From Acidobacteriota bacterium (GTDB taxonomy: Bacteria; Acidobacteriota; Thermoanaerobaculia; Multivoradales; J023), in the NCBI GenBank assembly GCA_029263315.1, contig JAJCXR010000053.1, positions 1 to 64,000 on the forward strand: a stretch of 64,000 bases of DNA, written 5' to 3'. Position numbers and translations under genes: made by a program. Shown here piece after piece: positions 34,464 to 43,759 of this stretch. Position 1 is the first letter of the stretch; the number at the start of each line of letters is the position of its first letter. Under the pieces are notes generated by a model. It searched no databases, was not told the DNA's origin, and was given only the letters and a program-made list of their open reading frames with translations.

Positions 34464-36155
34464 TCAGAGGCGCTCCAGGAGACCGTCTAGGTATTGCTCT
34501 TTCAGTTGCCGACGCTGCACTTTGCCACTCGTCGTCTTGGGGATCTTACCCCGTCTCACAAATACCAGGTCGGCGATCGGCAAAGCCAAGGCCTCGCTGA
34601 CCTCGAGCCGTATTCGCCGTTCCACCCCAGCCCGGACCTCGAGATCCTTGTCGCTGCTTTCCACCACCAGAATCGCCTCTTCCCCTTGGCCGCCGCGGGC
34701 GATGGAAAAGGCACCGCAACGATGGCTGCCCCCGCTGTCGCCAACCTTTTCGGCCAGCCATTCGATCTCGTGGGGCATGACATTGTGGCCCCGAATGATC
34801 AAAAGATCCTTGCTGCGACCGGTCAAGTAGAGCTCGTCATCGGCCTGGAACCCCAGGTCGCCGGTGCGCAGCCAGCCGTCCACCAGGCATTCGGCGGTGG
34901 CCTCCGGCTCCCGGTAATAGCCGGCGAAGACGCCGGGGCCCCGTACTTGGACTTCGCCGATTTGCTCGGCACCAAGGGGCTGTCCCGCAGCGTCGACGAT
35001 GCGCACCTCCGTATCGACCACCGTCTGGCCCAGACAAACCACTTCGCTGAGCTCACTGGCGATGCTCCCCTGGGGCACCGGTCGAGTGCGCATACCCAAT
35101 CCGCGACGGTCGACACTCACCGCCAAGGTCGCCTCGGCCAAGCCGTAGCTGGCTTGAAAAGCGGAAGCGCGAAATCCCACCGGCGCAAAGCGCTCGATGA
35201 AGGCCTTGACCGTCTCCGGGCGGATCATCTCAGCACCACTTTGGGCGGCCCGCCATCGGCTGAGATCCAGCCCCTGGCGGGCCTCGGCGTCGAGGCGCTC
35301 GACACACAGCTGGTAAGCAAAATTTGGACCATGGGCCAAGCACTGGCCATGACTGGACAGCTCCTGTAACCACAGCCGCGGCCGGGCCAGAAAGGCGGTG
35401 GGAGGGAAGAGCCAGAGATCGACGCCGGTGAGCAGCGAAAGGAGCAGTTGACCGAGCAGGCCCATGTCGTGATGCAAGGGCAGCCAACCGACGATGGCAT
35501 CCGCCCAGGTGTGGGCCGGGCCCCCTTGGCCCGCGCCCACCGCTTCGTCGATGGTGCAGGCGTTGTGCAAGGCCCCATGGTGACGGATCATCACCGCCCT
35601 CGGATGTCCGGTGGAGCCGCTGGTGAGCTGCATAAAAGCGATATCCTGCGCTTTGGCCACGGGTTGGGTGCCTGCCACCGGGGTCAGCTTCTGCCAAGCA
35701 TCGACGGCGATGCCCGCCGTCGCCAAACCCTGACGGCCGGCGTCCTCCGCGGCGGCCAAGAACGGAGCGCTGGCGATCACCCGCTTGGCGTCCAGGCGCT
35801 CCACCAGGCTCGACAGCTTGTCGAGCTGGGCGTCGGCGGCACCAAAACCCACCGCCGGAGCCACCGCCACCGGTAAGGCGCCGATCTGCACCGCCCCCAA
35901 CCAGGCCTCGAACCAAGCCCAGGTGGTGGGCAAGGCCACCAGCACCACATCCCCTACACCGACCCCGGCGGCACGCCAACGGCCGGCCGCTTGCTGCACA
36001 GCGGCCGCCAGCTGGACGAAGGTGCGTCGATCATGACGCCGGCCACGGCCGTCGAAGAGGGCTATACCGCGCTCGGGGAAACGCTCGGCAGCCCGCCCCA
36101 GGGCGGCAGGCAGAGTCTCTGGGAGGTCGTCGAAAAGGGCTGATGAGGTGGTCAC
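34464..36155 (-). CDS. Fatty acyl-AMP ligase-like enzyme
   Basis: Predicted 563-aa enzyme of the acyl-adenylate family. The nucleotide motif is QLTSGSTGHPRAV; SYGLAEATLAVSV and YLTGRSKDLLIIRGHN are the later core motifs. The overall pattern (WLPLHHDMGLLG, YGLAEAT) is that of fatty acyl-AMP ligases, which hand the acyl group to an ACP rather than to CoA. An ACP gene follows 41 bases downstream. I chose the GTG at 36155, preceded by CCGGAG six bases before it; the frame also has a TTG at 36170 with no ribosome site. Confidence 0.9.
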   Translation of the reverse strand: MTTSSALFDDLPETLPAALGRAAERFPERGIALFDGRGRRHDRRTFVQLAAAVQQAAGRWRAAGVGVGDVVLVALPTTWAWFEAWLGAVQIGALPVAVAPAVGFGAADAQLDKLSSLVERLDAKRVIASAPFLAAAEDAGRQGLATAGIAVDAWQKLTPVAGTQPVAKAQDIAFMQLTSGSTGHPRAVMIRHHGALHNACTIDEAVGAGQGGPAHTWADAIVGWLPLHHDMGLLGQLLLSLLTGVDLWLFPPTAFLARPRLWLQELSSHGQCLAHGPNFAYQLCVERLDAEARQGLDLSRWRAAQSGAEMIRPETVKAFIERFAPVGFRASAFQASYGLAEATLAVSVDRRGLGMRTRPVPQGSIASELSEVVCLGQTVVDTEVRIVDAAGQPLGAEQIGEVQVRGPGVFAGYYREPEATAECLVDGWLRTGDLGFQADDELYLTGRSKDLLIIRGHNVMPHEIEWLAEKVGDSGGSHRCGAFSIARGGQGEEAILVVESSDKDLEVRAGVERRIRLEVSEALALPIADLVFVRRGKIPKTTSGKVQRRQLKEQYLDGLLERL

Positions 36156-36209
36156 TGGAGGCTCCGGCAAGGAAGTCGAATGCTACCACGAGCTGCTAAG
36201 CTTGTCGTC

Positions 36210-37127
36210 ATGTCGCCGTCCCCGAGTAGGTCACCGTCCCTGAGCATTGTCATTCCCAGCCGCGATCGACCACTGCAGCTTGCAGCGACGCTCGACGCCT
36301 TGGCGAACCAGAGCCTGGGGACCGGCCCCCCCGGCGAGGGTTTCGATGTCTTGGTGGTGGACGACGGCTCGTCGCCGGCGCTGCGGCCCCCGGCGGGTCT
36401 CGAAGGCCGCTTATCTTGCCGCTGGCTGCGTCAGGATGGGCAAGGCCCCGCGGCGGCCCGCAACCGCGGCATCGCCGTCGCCACCGGCCAACGCATCTTA
36501 CTCCTAGGGGACGATACTCGACCGGCTCCGGAGGCCTTGCAGACACATCTTCTGGTGTCTCAGCAGGCCGCCGAGCCAGCGGCCGAAGAAGTGGGCGTAC
36601 AGGGCATGATCGACTGGGCCCCCGAAAAACCGATCACCCCCTTGATGGACTTTTTGGCACCGAGCGGACCGCAGTTTTACTTCACCGGCTTGCGAGACGG
36701 CGAAGCAGTGCCCTACGGCGCTGTCTTGGGCTCCAACTACTCGGCTCCCCGGCGCTGGTTTGTCGAAGAACCCTTCGACGAGGGATTTCCCGCCGCCGCC
36801 CTCGAAGATACCGAGCTCGCCTATCGCTTTGAGCGGCGTGGTTGGCGTAGTGTTTTCGCCCGCCGGGCCCTGTGTTGGCACGACCATCACTACGCTGAGC
36901 TGGCTTCGTTCCTGCAACGTCAACGGCGGGCTGGACGGGCCGCCCGCTACGCCATCCGGCGGCATCCGGGCCTCGCTTGGCGCGTCGCTTTGCAGCCACT
37001 GATCATGGCACCTTGGGTGTTCTGCCGCCGCCGCTGGTCCGCCGACCCGCAGCGGCGGCGCCACGCCGCATGGGAGGCGGCCTGCCGCTGGGCCTTCCTG
37101 CGAGGTCTACTCTTTTCAGGCCCCTGA
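36210..37127 (+). CDS. Family 2 glycosyltransferase
   Basis: Predicted 305-aa GT-A fold enzyme. SIVIPSRDRP opens the nucleotide-sugar domain; FDVLVVDDGSSPAL holds the DDG region and a later ILLLGDDTRP takes the place of the DxD metal site. The C-terminal part is very Arg/Trp-rich. The start is uncertain: an ATG at 36180 is in frame but lies so close to the divergent ligase start that no promoter would fit, so I use ATG 36210. A duplicated SPSPSRSPS segment opens the protein. Donor and acceptor unknown; the neighbouring acylation cassette may act on the same glycolipid. Confidence 0.8.
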   Translation: MSPSPSRSPSLSIVIPSRDRPLQLAATLDALANQSLGTGPPGEGFDVLVVDDGSSPALRPPAGLEGRLSCRWLRQDGQGPAAARNRGIAVATGQRILLLGDDTRPAPEALQTHLLVSQQAAEPAAEEVGVQGMIDWAPEKPITPLMDFLAPSGPQFYFTGLRDGEAVPYGAVLGSNYSAPRRWFVEEPFDEGFPAAALEDTELAYRFERRGWRSVFARRALCWHDHHYAELASFLQRQRRAGRAARYAIRRHPGLAWRVALQPLIMAPWVFCRRRWSADPQRRRHAAWEAACRWAFLRGLLFSGP

Positions 37128-37334
37128 AAGCGGCGGACAGCGAGGCGATGCCCTGCTCCTCCGCTGGCCCTCTGCTCCACCGATAGCCCTCTGCTCCGCC
37201 GCGATGGATCTGCTAGACTGCCGCCGCTTCGGCCAAACCGAAGCCTACGATACCCCAGGATAACTCGCCTACCGCAGAGCCACCCCGGCCAGCGGTACGC
37301 TGATCGAGACCCCAACTCAGCGAGGAACCAACCC

Positions 37335-37826
37335 ATGGCCGAAATTTCACTCAAGGGCAATCCAATTCACACCAGTGGCGACCTGCCGACCGTCGGCAGC
37401 AAAGCCTCCGGCTTCACCATGGTGGGCTCCGGGCTGGCCGAAGCCTCCTTGGACGACTTCAGCGGTGTCCGGGTGCTCAATATTTTCCCCAGTGTCGATA
37501 CACCGGTCTGTGCCACCTCGGTTCGTAAATTCAACGAGCAGGCGTCCGGCAGAGACGGCGTGACAGTGCTCAACATCTCCGCCGACCTGCCCTTTGCCCA
37601 GGCGCGCTTCTGCGCCTCCGAGGGCCTCGACGGGGTCGTCAACCTGTCATGCTTTCGCTCCAGCTTCGCCGATGACTACGGCCTGCGTATCGTCGATGGA
37701 CCGCTGCAGGGCCTGTGCAGCCGGGCCGTTGTGGTCGTTGACGGTGAAGGCAAGGTCGTCTACACCGAGCAGGTTCCGGAAATCGCCCAAGAGCCCGACT
37801 ACGCAGCAGCCTTGGCAGCCCTTTGA
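37335..37826 (+). CDS. tpx: Thiol peroxidase Tpx
   Basis: Predicted 163-aa 2-Cys peroxiredoxin of the Tpx class. The peroxidatic Cys59 lies in FPSVDTPVCATS and the resolving Cys93 in ARFCASEGL, both at the normal spacing. It reduces hydrogen and alkyl peroxides with thioredoxin; a thioredoxin reductase gene occurs elsewhere in the window (54807). Cytoplasmic or periplasmic; no signal peptide is visible here. Ribosome site GAGGA precedes ATG 37335. Confidence 0.96.
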   Translation: MAEISLKGNPIHTSGDLPTVGSKASGFTMVGSGLAEASLDDFSGVRVLNIFPSVDTPVCATSVRKFNEQASGRDGVTVLNISADLPFAQARFCASEGLDGVVNLSCFRSSFADDYGLRIVDGPLQGLCSRAVVVVDGEGKVVYTEQVPEIAQEPDYAAALAAL

Positions 37827-37833
37827 TCCCCTC

Positions 37834-37871
37834 TGCCTGTCGTCGGGCCCTGCAACGGCCCACGGCAGGCA
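37834..37871 (+). terminator. Hairpin after tpx
   Basis: TGCCTG...GGGCC pairs with GGCCC...CAGGCA around a CTGCAAC loop, with small mismatches. No T tract follows, so it may be an attenuating or RNA-stabilising hairpin rather than a classic terminator. Confidence 0.35.
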
Positions 37872-37950
37872 TCCCTGTCAATTGGAGAGGCCCGCCTGTA
37901 GAGATTTTCTCCAAGGTCCAGCGGCATCTCACATGGAGAAAGGAAACTCG

Positions 37951-38784
37951 GTGAATCTCTTTCGACCCCTGCGATTCCTCGGTTTCTCGGCTTGCCTGTG
38001 GCTCGCCTCAGCGCCCGCCGTCCTGGCTTGGGGCGCCACCGGGCACCGGACCGTCGGCGCCATCGCCGAAGCCCACTTGACCCCCTGGGCGGCCGCCCAG
38101 GTGCGTGCCCTCCTGGGCACCGAGAGCTTGGCCCGATCCTCCACCTGGCCCGACGAAATCCGCTCCGACGCCTCTTGGGATCATACCCATACCTGGCATT
38201 ACATCAACTTCGAAGATGGCCAAACCCTCGACACCCTCGAGCGCAATCCTGAGGGGGATGTGCTGGAAGCCATGGAGCGCTTCGCAGCAACGCTGCGGGA
38301 TGGGGACGCCAGTTACCAGGACAAAGTCATCGCCCTGCGTTTCTTGGTGCATTTCATCGGCGACATCCACCAACCTCTCCACGCCGGACGGGCCAGCGAT
38401 CGGGGCGGCAACGAAATCGCCGTCATCTACTATCGCGAGCCGAGCAATCTGCACTCGGTCTGGGATTCCGGCATGATCGACCGGGAGAAGCTGAGCTTCA
38501 CTGAGCTGGTGCGATTCATCCACCACACGACCCCCGAGGAAGTGGCTGCCTGGCAAAACAGCAGCTTCGGCGATTGGGTCGAGGAATCCTTGGCCCTACG
38601 TCAGCAATGCTACGACCTCGGCCCCTGGGAGGGCCCGGCGGGGACGCCGCCGAGCCTGAGCTGGGAATACAGCTACCAACACCTGCCCTTGGTGCATCGT
38701 CGACTTTTGCAAGCCGGTGTCCGCCTGGCGGGTGCCCTCAATGACATCTTTGAGCCCCCGGCGGAGTATCGACCACTCCCCTGA
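37951..38784 (+). CDS. S1/P1 nuclease family protein, exported
   Basis: Predicted 277-aa secreted nuclease. A signal peptide ends at AVLAW; the mature protein starts with the zinc ligand Trp of WGATGHR, as in P1 nuclease. The other metal-binding residues are visible: HTHTWHYINFED, VHFIGDIHQPLHAG, NLHSVWDSGM. These enzymes hydrolyse single-stranded DNA and RNA outside the cell for phosphate or nucleoside scavenging. The GTG at 37951 is preferred: AAAGGA precedes it and gives a normal signal peptide; ATG 37933 is possible. A hairpin with a short T run overlaps the stop. Confidence 0.92.
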   Translation: MNLFRPLRFLGFSACLWLASAPAVLAWGATGHRTVGAIAEAHLTPWAAAQVRALLGTESLARSSTWPDEIRSDASWDHTHTWHYINFEDGQTLDTLERNPEGDVLEAMERFAATLRDGDASYQDKVIALRFLVHFIGDIHQPLHAGRASDRGGNEIAVIYYREPSNLHSVWDSGMIDREKLSFTELVRFIHHTTPEEVAAWQNSSFGDWVEESLALRQQCYDLGPWEGPAGTPPSLSWEYSYQHLPLVHRRLLQAGVRLAGALNDIFEPPAEYRPLP

Positions 38785-38824
38785 GGATGGCCTCCTGACG
38801 GTGGCCTTCCCTCGGGGGCTTTCC
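38778..38824. terminator. Bidirectional terminator-like hairpin
   Basis: CCCC-T-GAGG pairs with CCTC-G-GGGG around an inner GGCC/GGCC pair, followed by CTTTCC. It covers the nuclease stop codon and lies between two convergent genes, so it could stop transcription from both sides. Confidence 0.5.
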
Positions 38825-38834
38825 GGCTCGAGAC

Positions 38835-39866
38835 TCAGCGCTGCTTGCAAGCCCCGAGGGCGGAGCGTTGGCGTTCCAACATTTGCGGGAGATGCTCGAG
38901 CTTGCCCCCGCGAGTGCAGCGATCGTAGTGTTTGGCGAAGTCGGCGTTCCAGTCGGCGCCCTCCAGGCCACAACCCAGCCACAGATTTTCATCCTGCAAG
39001 GCGGCGACGGCGGCGGCCAGCTCCGCACATTGGTGGCTGGTGGCCCGGGGACGGCATTGGTCGAGGATACGACGCCGCGAGGTTCGTCGACGTTCCAAGT
39101 TCGACACTCTTCGGTTGTCCCCCTGGCGGCACCAGCTGAGATGCTCTTGCGGATCAGCGCTCCAGCCGGAGCCCGAAAGGCCGCACCCTTTGCTTTGGTT
39201 CTCGAGGTGCTGGGCCGCCGCCGAGGCGGCGTAACGCTGGCACAGGTCGCTGGCTCCGGGCGCCGCAGCGTCCTTCGGGAGCAACGCTTCCACATGGCGT
39301 GGACGCACCGCGGTCAGCGACGAAGCTGCCAGCAGACTGTCGAAGAGGGCTTCGGTGGCCAACCCTGCGACCTTGGTTGGGTCCGATCGAAGCGTCGGGT
39401 CCACCGCCGCCGGGCCCACCGCCACGGTCACCATATGCTCGCAGCCGGAAGCGCACTCCCCGAGGTTGGCGAAGATTTGCTGCAGCCTTCGTTCGGAGCT
39501 CACCTTGCAAGCTCCTCCCCCCTCGCCCACCGTATGGATGGTTCGAGGTCCCAGCAGCCGACGCTCCTTGACCTGCGCCCAGATTCGGCCGTAAGCATCG
39601 GGGCAGTCGGTACGGGGCCTCTCCAAGACGACCCAACCGGAGTCGCCGGTGCCGATGAGCTGCTGCGGCGCCACGCCGAGGGGACGTTTGCCTGTCCAGG
39701 TCAAGACCGGTGACAGCTCGACGTTGCCAGCAGCAAAGACCACTCGGTTAGATTCTTGGGCCAGGCTCGCCGTCGCAGCAGAGATTGTGAGCCACAGGCC
39801 CAGGGTAATGGAAGCAGGGATGGGCCGTCTAAGGTAGCAATGCCTGAGGATGGGATGAGGATCCAT
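38835..39866 (-). CDS. Exported protein with two four-cysteine repeats, function unknown
   Basis: Predicted 343-aa exported protein. A signal peptide-like segment ends near ATASLAQES. The C-terminal third holds two repeats with matching cysteine spacing: Cys209-228-246-271 and Cys280-299-317-340 (gaps 19/18/25 and 19/18/23). Each repeat has GCGL then a W a few residues later, the second reading GCGLEGADWNADF. The rest is not recognised. The spacing suggests disulfide-bonded modules in an oxidising compartment. I do not know a family for it. Confidence 0.7.
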   Translation of the reverse strand: MDPHPILRHCYLRRPIPASITLGLWLTISAATASLAQESNRVVFAAGNVELSPVLTWTGKRPLGVAPQQLIGTGDSGWVVLERPRTDCPDAYGRIWAQVKERRLLGPRTIHTVGEGGGACKVSSERRLQQIFANLGECASGCEHMVTVAVGPAAVDPTLRSDPTKVAGLATEALFDSLLAASSLTAVRPRHVEALLPKDAAAPGASDLCQRYAASAAAQHLENQSKGCGLSGSGWSADPQEHLSWCRQGDNRRVSNLERRRTSRRRILDQCRPRATSHQCAELAAAVAALQDENLWLGCGLEGADWNADFAKHYDRCTRGGKLEHLPQMLERQRSALGACKQR

Positions 39867-39927
39867 GCGCCTAGACTATCGCGCTCAGTAAGATCTGGCG
39901 AGCTGAGGGCCCCACCCGGAAGCTGCC

Positions 39928-40779
39928 TCAGAAACCTATCGGCAAAGTATCCAACCAGGCCGAGATCTTCCGATTGACTTGCCGCCCACGCAAGGGCCGC
40001 CCTTGGCCATTCTCTGCCAAATATTCCAGTGGCAAAGGTGAATTGGGAACCAAGGTCTGCCGTCGCCGCAGCAGACGCCTCAGCTGATGCCGGTCGCTGG
40101 TGGTGAAGTGCCAGCGTTCGAGGCAATCCTGGAAGTCGGGCGGATCGGCATGCAACGGTGCAACTTCAGCCATCAGGACGCGGCAGGCGTCGAGCAGCCG
40201 ATCGAGCACCCCCAACCGGTCGCCGATCCAGGCTTCCACCTTGGCGGCGGTAATCTGCTCCGGCGCAGCGGCGGGACTGTCGGACACCACCTTCAGGCAA
40301 TGCACCAACTCGCTGTGGGTGAAACGTCGGGCGACCTCGAAGAAGGCGGCGGCCTCCCTATCGTAGGCCACCGGAGGATCGTAGGCCCGCTCTACCCCAT
40401 CGACGGTGATCACTGTGTCGGTGCGGCACGGGGGCTCGATGACCAGGGACGGAAAGTGCCGACGGCCGGAGGCACGGTCGCGGATCTCATGGGCCAATAG
40501 AGCTTCCCCCAAAGGCAGGCTGCCATGGCCGGCGATGCCCAGGTTGATCCAAGCGGCGCTGGCCAGCTCGGCGGCCGAGACCTCACCGCCATGCTGCAAC
40601 CGGGCGTAGAGATAGGCGCAGCCGGCGGCGGCGGCGGCTTTGCCGATGCCGCTCACCACGACGGCCAGACCGTCGCCGAGATGGCAAGGGAAAGGGCCCG
40701 GCAAGGGCTCACCGCGCAGCTCGAAGTGGCGCAACAACGGCTTGGCCTCCGACGGCAAGGCGGTGAGCAAGCAAATCAA
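39928..40779 (-). CDS. Nucleoside phosphorylase/nucleosidase-like protein
   Basis: Predicted 283-aa protein with the nucleoside phosphorylase-I superfamily pattern: LLTALPSEAKPLLRHF at the start, VVVSGIGKAAAA, NLGIAGHGSLPLGE, and a late VVSDSPA followed by a helical end. It resembles MTA/SAH nucleosidase-like proteins and lacks a clear specificity motif, so the substrate is open. The best start is the TTG at 40779, seven bases after TGAGGG; the frame also opens at 40842, inside pncA. It follows pncA by 10 bases on the same strand, so a role in nucleotide or NAD salvage is plausible but not shown. Confidence 0.7.
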   Translation of the reverse strand: MICLLTALPSEAKPLLRHFELRGEPLPGPFPCHLGDGLAVVVSGIGKAAAAAGCAYLYARLQHGGEVSAAELASAAWINLGIAGHGSLPLGEALLAHEIRDRASGRRHFPSLVIEPPCRTDTVITVDGVERAYDPPVAYDREAAAFFEVARRFTHSELVHCLKVVSDSPAAAPEQITAAKVEAWIGDRLGVLDRLLDACRVLMAEVAPLHADPPDFQDCLERWHFTTSDRHQLRRLLRRRQTLVPNSPLPLEYLAENGQGRPLRGRQVNRKISAWLDTLPIGF

Positions 40780-40789
40780 CGGCGAACCC

Positions 40790-41434
40790 TCAGGCCGATG
40801 CCCTGGAGCGAGTAGCAGTCCCCAAGATCTCCCGGCTGTCAACCAACTGGGCCCCAGCCTGCTGCATTTGCCTCAGGGCGCGCTCGCTGTCACCGGGTTG
40901 CAGCTCGACGCCGCGGCAGCCGTCCACCACCACATGGGTGCGCAAACCCGCCTGGCAGGCGTCCAGCACTGAGAAAAGCACGCAGTAGTCGGTGGCTAGG
41001 CCGAGCATGTAGAGGCTGTCGATCCCCTGCTCTTGCAAATAGTCGCCGAGCCCGGTCTTGCGGCGATGGGCGTTGTCGGCAAAGGCGCTGTAGCTGTCGA
41101 CCCGTGGATCGGTGCCCTTGTAGAAGATCTTCTCGATGCCGTCGGTCTCCAGATCCGCCGCCAAGCGGCTGCCCGGTGTGCCTTGCACGCAGTGAACGGG
41201 CCACAGAATCTGCGACAGGCCATCGAGCTCGATCAGCTCGCCCGGTTGTTTACCGGTATGGTTGGCGGCGAAGCTGCCGTGGTCGGCGGGGTGCCAGTCT
41301 TGGGTGGCGATCACCCTCTCAAAATGGGGTTGCAGGGCGTTGGCCACCGCGATGACGGCATCGCCGTCGTCCACCGCCAAGGCTCCACCGGGCAGAAAGT
41401 CGTTCTGAATATCAACCACCAGTAGCGCTTCCAT
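40790..41434 (-). CDS. pncA: Nicotinamidase/pyrazinamidase
   Basis: Predicted 214-aa cysteine amidase. The catalytic Asp is in VVDIQNDF, the metal motif is DWHPADHGSFA, and the nucleophile Cys is in GLATDYCVLFSVLDAC. It deaminates nicotinamide to nicotinate, the first step of NAD salvage. The ATG at 41434 shares a base with the stop of nadE (TGATG), so they are one operon. A nicotinate phosphoribosyltransferase gene lies 8 kb away at 49476. Confidence 0.95.
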   Translation of the reverse strand: MEALLVVDIQNDFLPGGALAVDDGDAVIAVANALQPHFERVIATQDWHPADHGSFAANHTGKQPGELIELDGLSQILWPVHCVQGTPGSRLAADLETDGIEKIFYKGTDPRVDSYSAFADNAHRRKTGLGDYLQEQGIDSLYMLGLATDYCVLFSVLDACQAGLRTHVVVDGCRGVELQPGDSERALRQMQQAGAQLVDSREILGTATRSRASA

Positions 41435-43437
41435 CAAGGCACCTCCGTCCGTTGGCTGCGTTCCTCTACCCAGCGACGCAGCGCTTCGATCTCGACCTCG
41501 AAGCCGCCGGAGAGGATGGGAAATCGACACCAAGTCTTGGGATCCAGGTTCTCATCATCGACATGGAACGACGGGGCGTAGCGCTCCCGTTTCCATTGGT
41601 TACGGCACCAGAGACGAAAAAAGCGCTCGACCCAGATGGCCAATTGTTGTCGCGAAATCTCCGGAAACAGGCCGCGCATGGTGCGGTAAACCCCCAGGGG
41701 GGCCTTCTTGTCGCGGATGGCGGCCCGTTCGATGGCGTCGAGCAGGTCGTAAGGCATCAAATCCTGCTCATCCGTCTGCCCGGCCCCGGGGGGACGCAGC
41801 TCCGCCGTCGGCGCTTGCACATTGACCGCCGCCAACTCGGGGATGGGTTGCAAGGCGGCGGGGCCCTCCGTTTCCATCCAGCGCAGCCACTGCCGTAGGA
41901 ACGCCTTGTCGATACCGGCGATGGGGCTGAGGCCGCCGCAGGTGTCGCCGTCCATGGTGGCGTAGCCCACCGCCGCCTCCGAGCGATTGCTGGTGGCCAG
42001 CAACAACGCCCCCCGCAGGTTGGCCAGCATCCAAATGCCCGGCCCGCGGGCCCGGGCTTGGATGTTCTGCAGCGCTACATCGTCTTCCTGCCAGGTCAGC
42101 TCTCGGCCCTCGGCCTGCGCCACCATGGAGGTATACGACGCCACCATGGCGTCGACATCGAGCTCCATGAACTGGGCGCCGATGGCCTGGGCCACCGTCG
42201 ACGCCGCATGGCGGGTGACCTCTGAGCTGTTGCGGGTGGATTGGTAAACGCAGAGCAGCAGCTGGCGCAGCCAACCGTCGGCGTCGTCCGGCAAACCCAG
42301 GTAGGCCAGCTTGCGCCGTACCCCATCGTCCCCCAGCTGGTGGCGCGCCAAACCCACCATGCAGGCCACCAAACAGCTGACCGCCGAGGAGTCGGCGCCA
42401 CCGCTCAGGGAAACGACAAAACCCCGTGAGCGGCTCTTGCGCAGATAGTCAAAAAGAGCCAAGGCGATGGCGTGGGTGAATTCCTCTTCCTTGCTCCACT
42501 CCGCCGTCGCCCCGTCCGCCACTTGACGGTGGGCTTCGATCTCCTCGATTTCGGGAAAGTCGAAGGCCACCTCGATTTGACCGCTGGCCGGGGCCGTCAA
42601 GTCCGGACGATAGCTGCCGGTTCGGGTTTGCAGCATGCGGGTTTGATCCACATCCACCACCGCCACCGTCACCTCCACATCGGTGAAACCGAAACGTCGT
42701 CCCTCGCTCAACAGCTGGCCACCGGAGGCCACCATGGCGCCGCCGTCGAAAATCATCCGTCCCGACTCGTTGCCCAGGAGATTGGCGTAGAGGTAGCTGA
42801 CACCGAAGGCGCGGCAGCCCTCCAGGACAAAACGCCGACGGATGCGGTGTTTGTCGAAGGCGAAGTGACTGGCGCTGGGATTGAGGATGATATCGACCCC
42901 GCGGGCCGCCAGACCGCTTCCCGGCCGATGGGCCACCCAGGCGTCCTCGCAGATCTCGAATCCCAAGCAGACGCCGTCGCAGAGGAAGACCAAATCGCCG
43001 ATGGGATAGCTCTCGCCGTCACGACGAAGCTCCCCTTGCACCCCGGCGGGCCAAGGCTTGAACCAGCGGGGCTCGTAGTAGAGGCCATCGCCGGCCAGGA
43101 AACGCTTGGCGACAAAGCCGGCGATGCGTCCATCCACCAGCAGGGCGACGGCGTCGAACAGGGCATTGCGATACAGCACCGGCAAACCGACGGCGATGAT
43201 CATGCCGCGGCTGGCGGGGGCCACTTCGTGCAATATCCGCCAGGCCATGTCTTGCACCGACGGCGAGACAAAAGCGTCCTCGCAGCCATGGCCGGTGATC
43301 GCCAGCTCCGGCAGGCATAGCAGGCTGACCTCCGCCTGCCGCGCCTGCTCGATGGCCTCGACGATGCGCGCCTGATTACCCCGCCAATCCAACGGAATCT
43401 GGTTCAAGACGGCGGCGCCGACACGGATCCATTTCAC
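41434..43437 (-). CDS. nadE: Glutamine-dependent NAD+ synthetase
   Basis: Predicted 667-aa two-domain enzyme. The N-terminal nitrilase-like glutaminase domain holds the Glu (CLPELAITGHGCED, Glu44), Lys and Cys (FEICEDAWV) triad. The C-terminal synthetase domain begins with the PP-loop SLSGGADSSAV at about 350. It converts nicotinate adenine dinucleotide to NAD+ with glutamine as nitrogen donor. GTG 43437 is preceded by GAGGG. A sigma70-type promoter candidate lies about 70 bases upstream. Coupled to pncA. Confidence 0.96.
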   Translation of the reverse strand: MKWIRVGAAVLNQIPLDWRGNQARIVEAIEQARQAEVSLLCLPELAITGHGCEDAFVSPSVQDMAWRILHEVAPASRGMIIAVGLPVLYRNALFDAVALLVDGRIAGFVAKRFLAGDGLYYEPRWFKPWPAGVQGELRRDGESYPIGDLVFLCDGVCLGFEICEDAWVAHRPGSGLAARGVDIILNPSASHFAFDKHRIRRRFVLEGCRAFGVSYLYANLLGNESGRMIFDGGAMVASGGQLLSEGRRFGFTDVEVTVAVVDVDQTRMLQTRTGSYRPDLTAPASGQIEVAFDFPEIEEIEAHRQVADGATAEWSKEEEFTHAIALALFDYLRKSRSRGFVVSLSGGADSSAVSCLVACMVGLARHQLGDDGVRRKLAYLGLPDDADGWLRQLLLCVYQSTRNSSEVTRHAASTVAQAIGAQFMELDVDAMVASYTSMVAQAEGRELTWQEDDVALQNIQARARGPGIWMLANLRGALLLATSNRSEAAVGYATMDGDTCGGLSPIAGIDKAFLRQWLRWMETEGPAALQPIPELAAVNVQAPTAELRPPGAGQTDEQDLMPYDLLDAIERAAIRDKKAPLGVYRTMRGLFPEISRQQLAIWVERFFRLWCRNQWKRERYAPSFHVDDENLDPKTWCRFPILSGGFEVEIEALRRWVEERSQRTEVP

Positions 43438-43759
43438 ACTGATGCCCTCGTCGTGGATACAACCGAAGTCGATAAGACCGGAGCTCTGCCATCACCTGAC
43501 GGGCAATTATACTCAATATGAGCATAAGAAAAGCAATGATCTATCCCGACTCTAGGGGCTCTCTAGCAAAAATACTTTTCGTCGATGAGGGGATATTGAC
43601 GGACGCTCCGCTGGTTGTCGGTAGAAGCGAATCGGGAGCAAGAGAGCAGACAGCTATTTTGGGCCCGCAACGCAAAACTCAACAGAGGGCAAGCGGCGAT
43701 CGCGATCCAATGCAGTCGACTCGCATCACCTCTATCGACACACTTCCAGGAGAGCCTCC
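43438..43759. other. Divergent intergenic region upstream of nadE
   Basis: Clearly AT-richer than the rest. It contains a candidate -10/-35 pair for nadE and should also hold the promoter of the dockerin-like gene. No gene or RNA fold is visible. Confidence 0.5.
43506..43536 (-). promoter_or_regulatory. Candidate sigma70-type promoter for nadE-pncA
   Basis: On the minus strand TATAAT (43511-43506) is preceded by TTGCTT (43536-43531) at 19 bases. The -10 box matches the consensus; the spacing is a little long. It would give a leader of about 60 bases. Confidence 0.4.
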
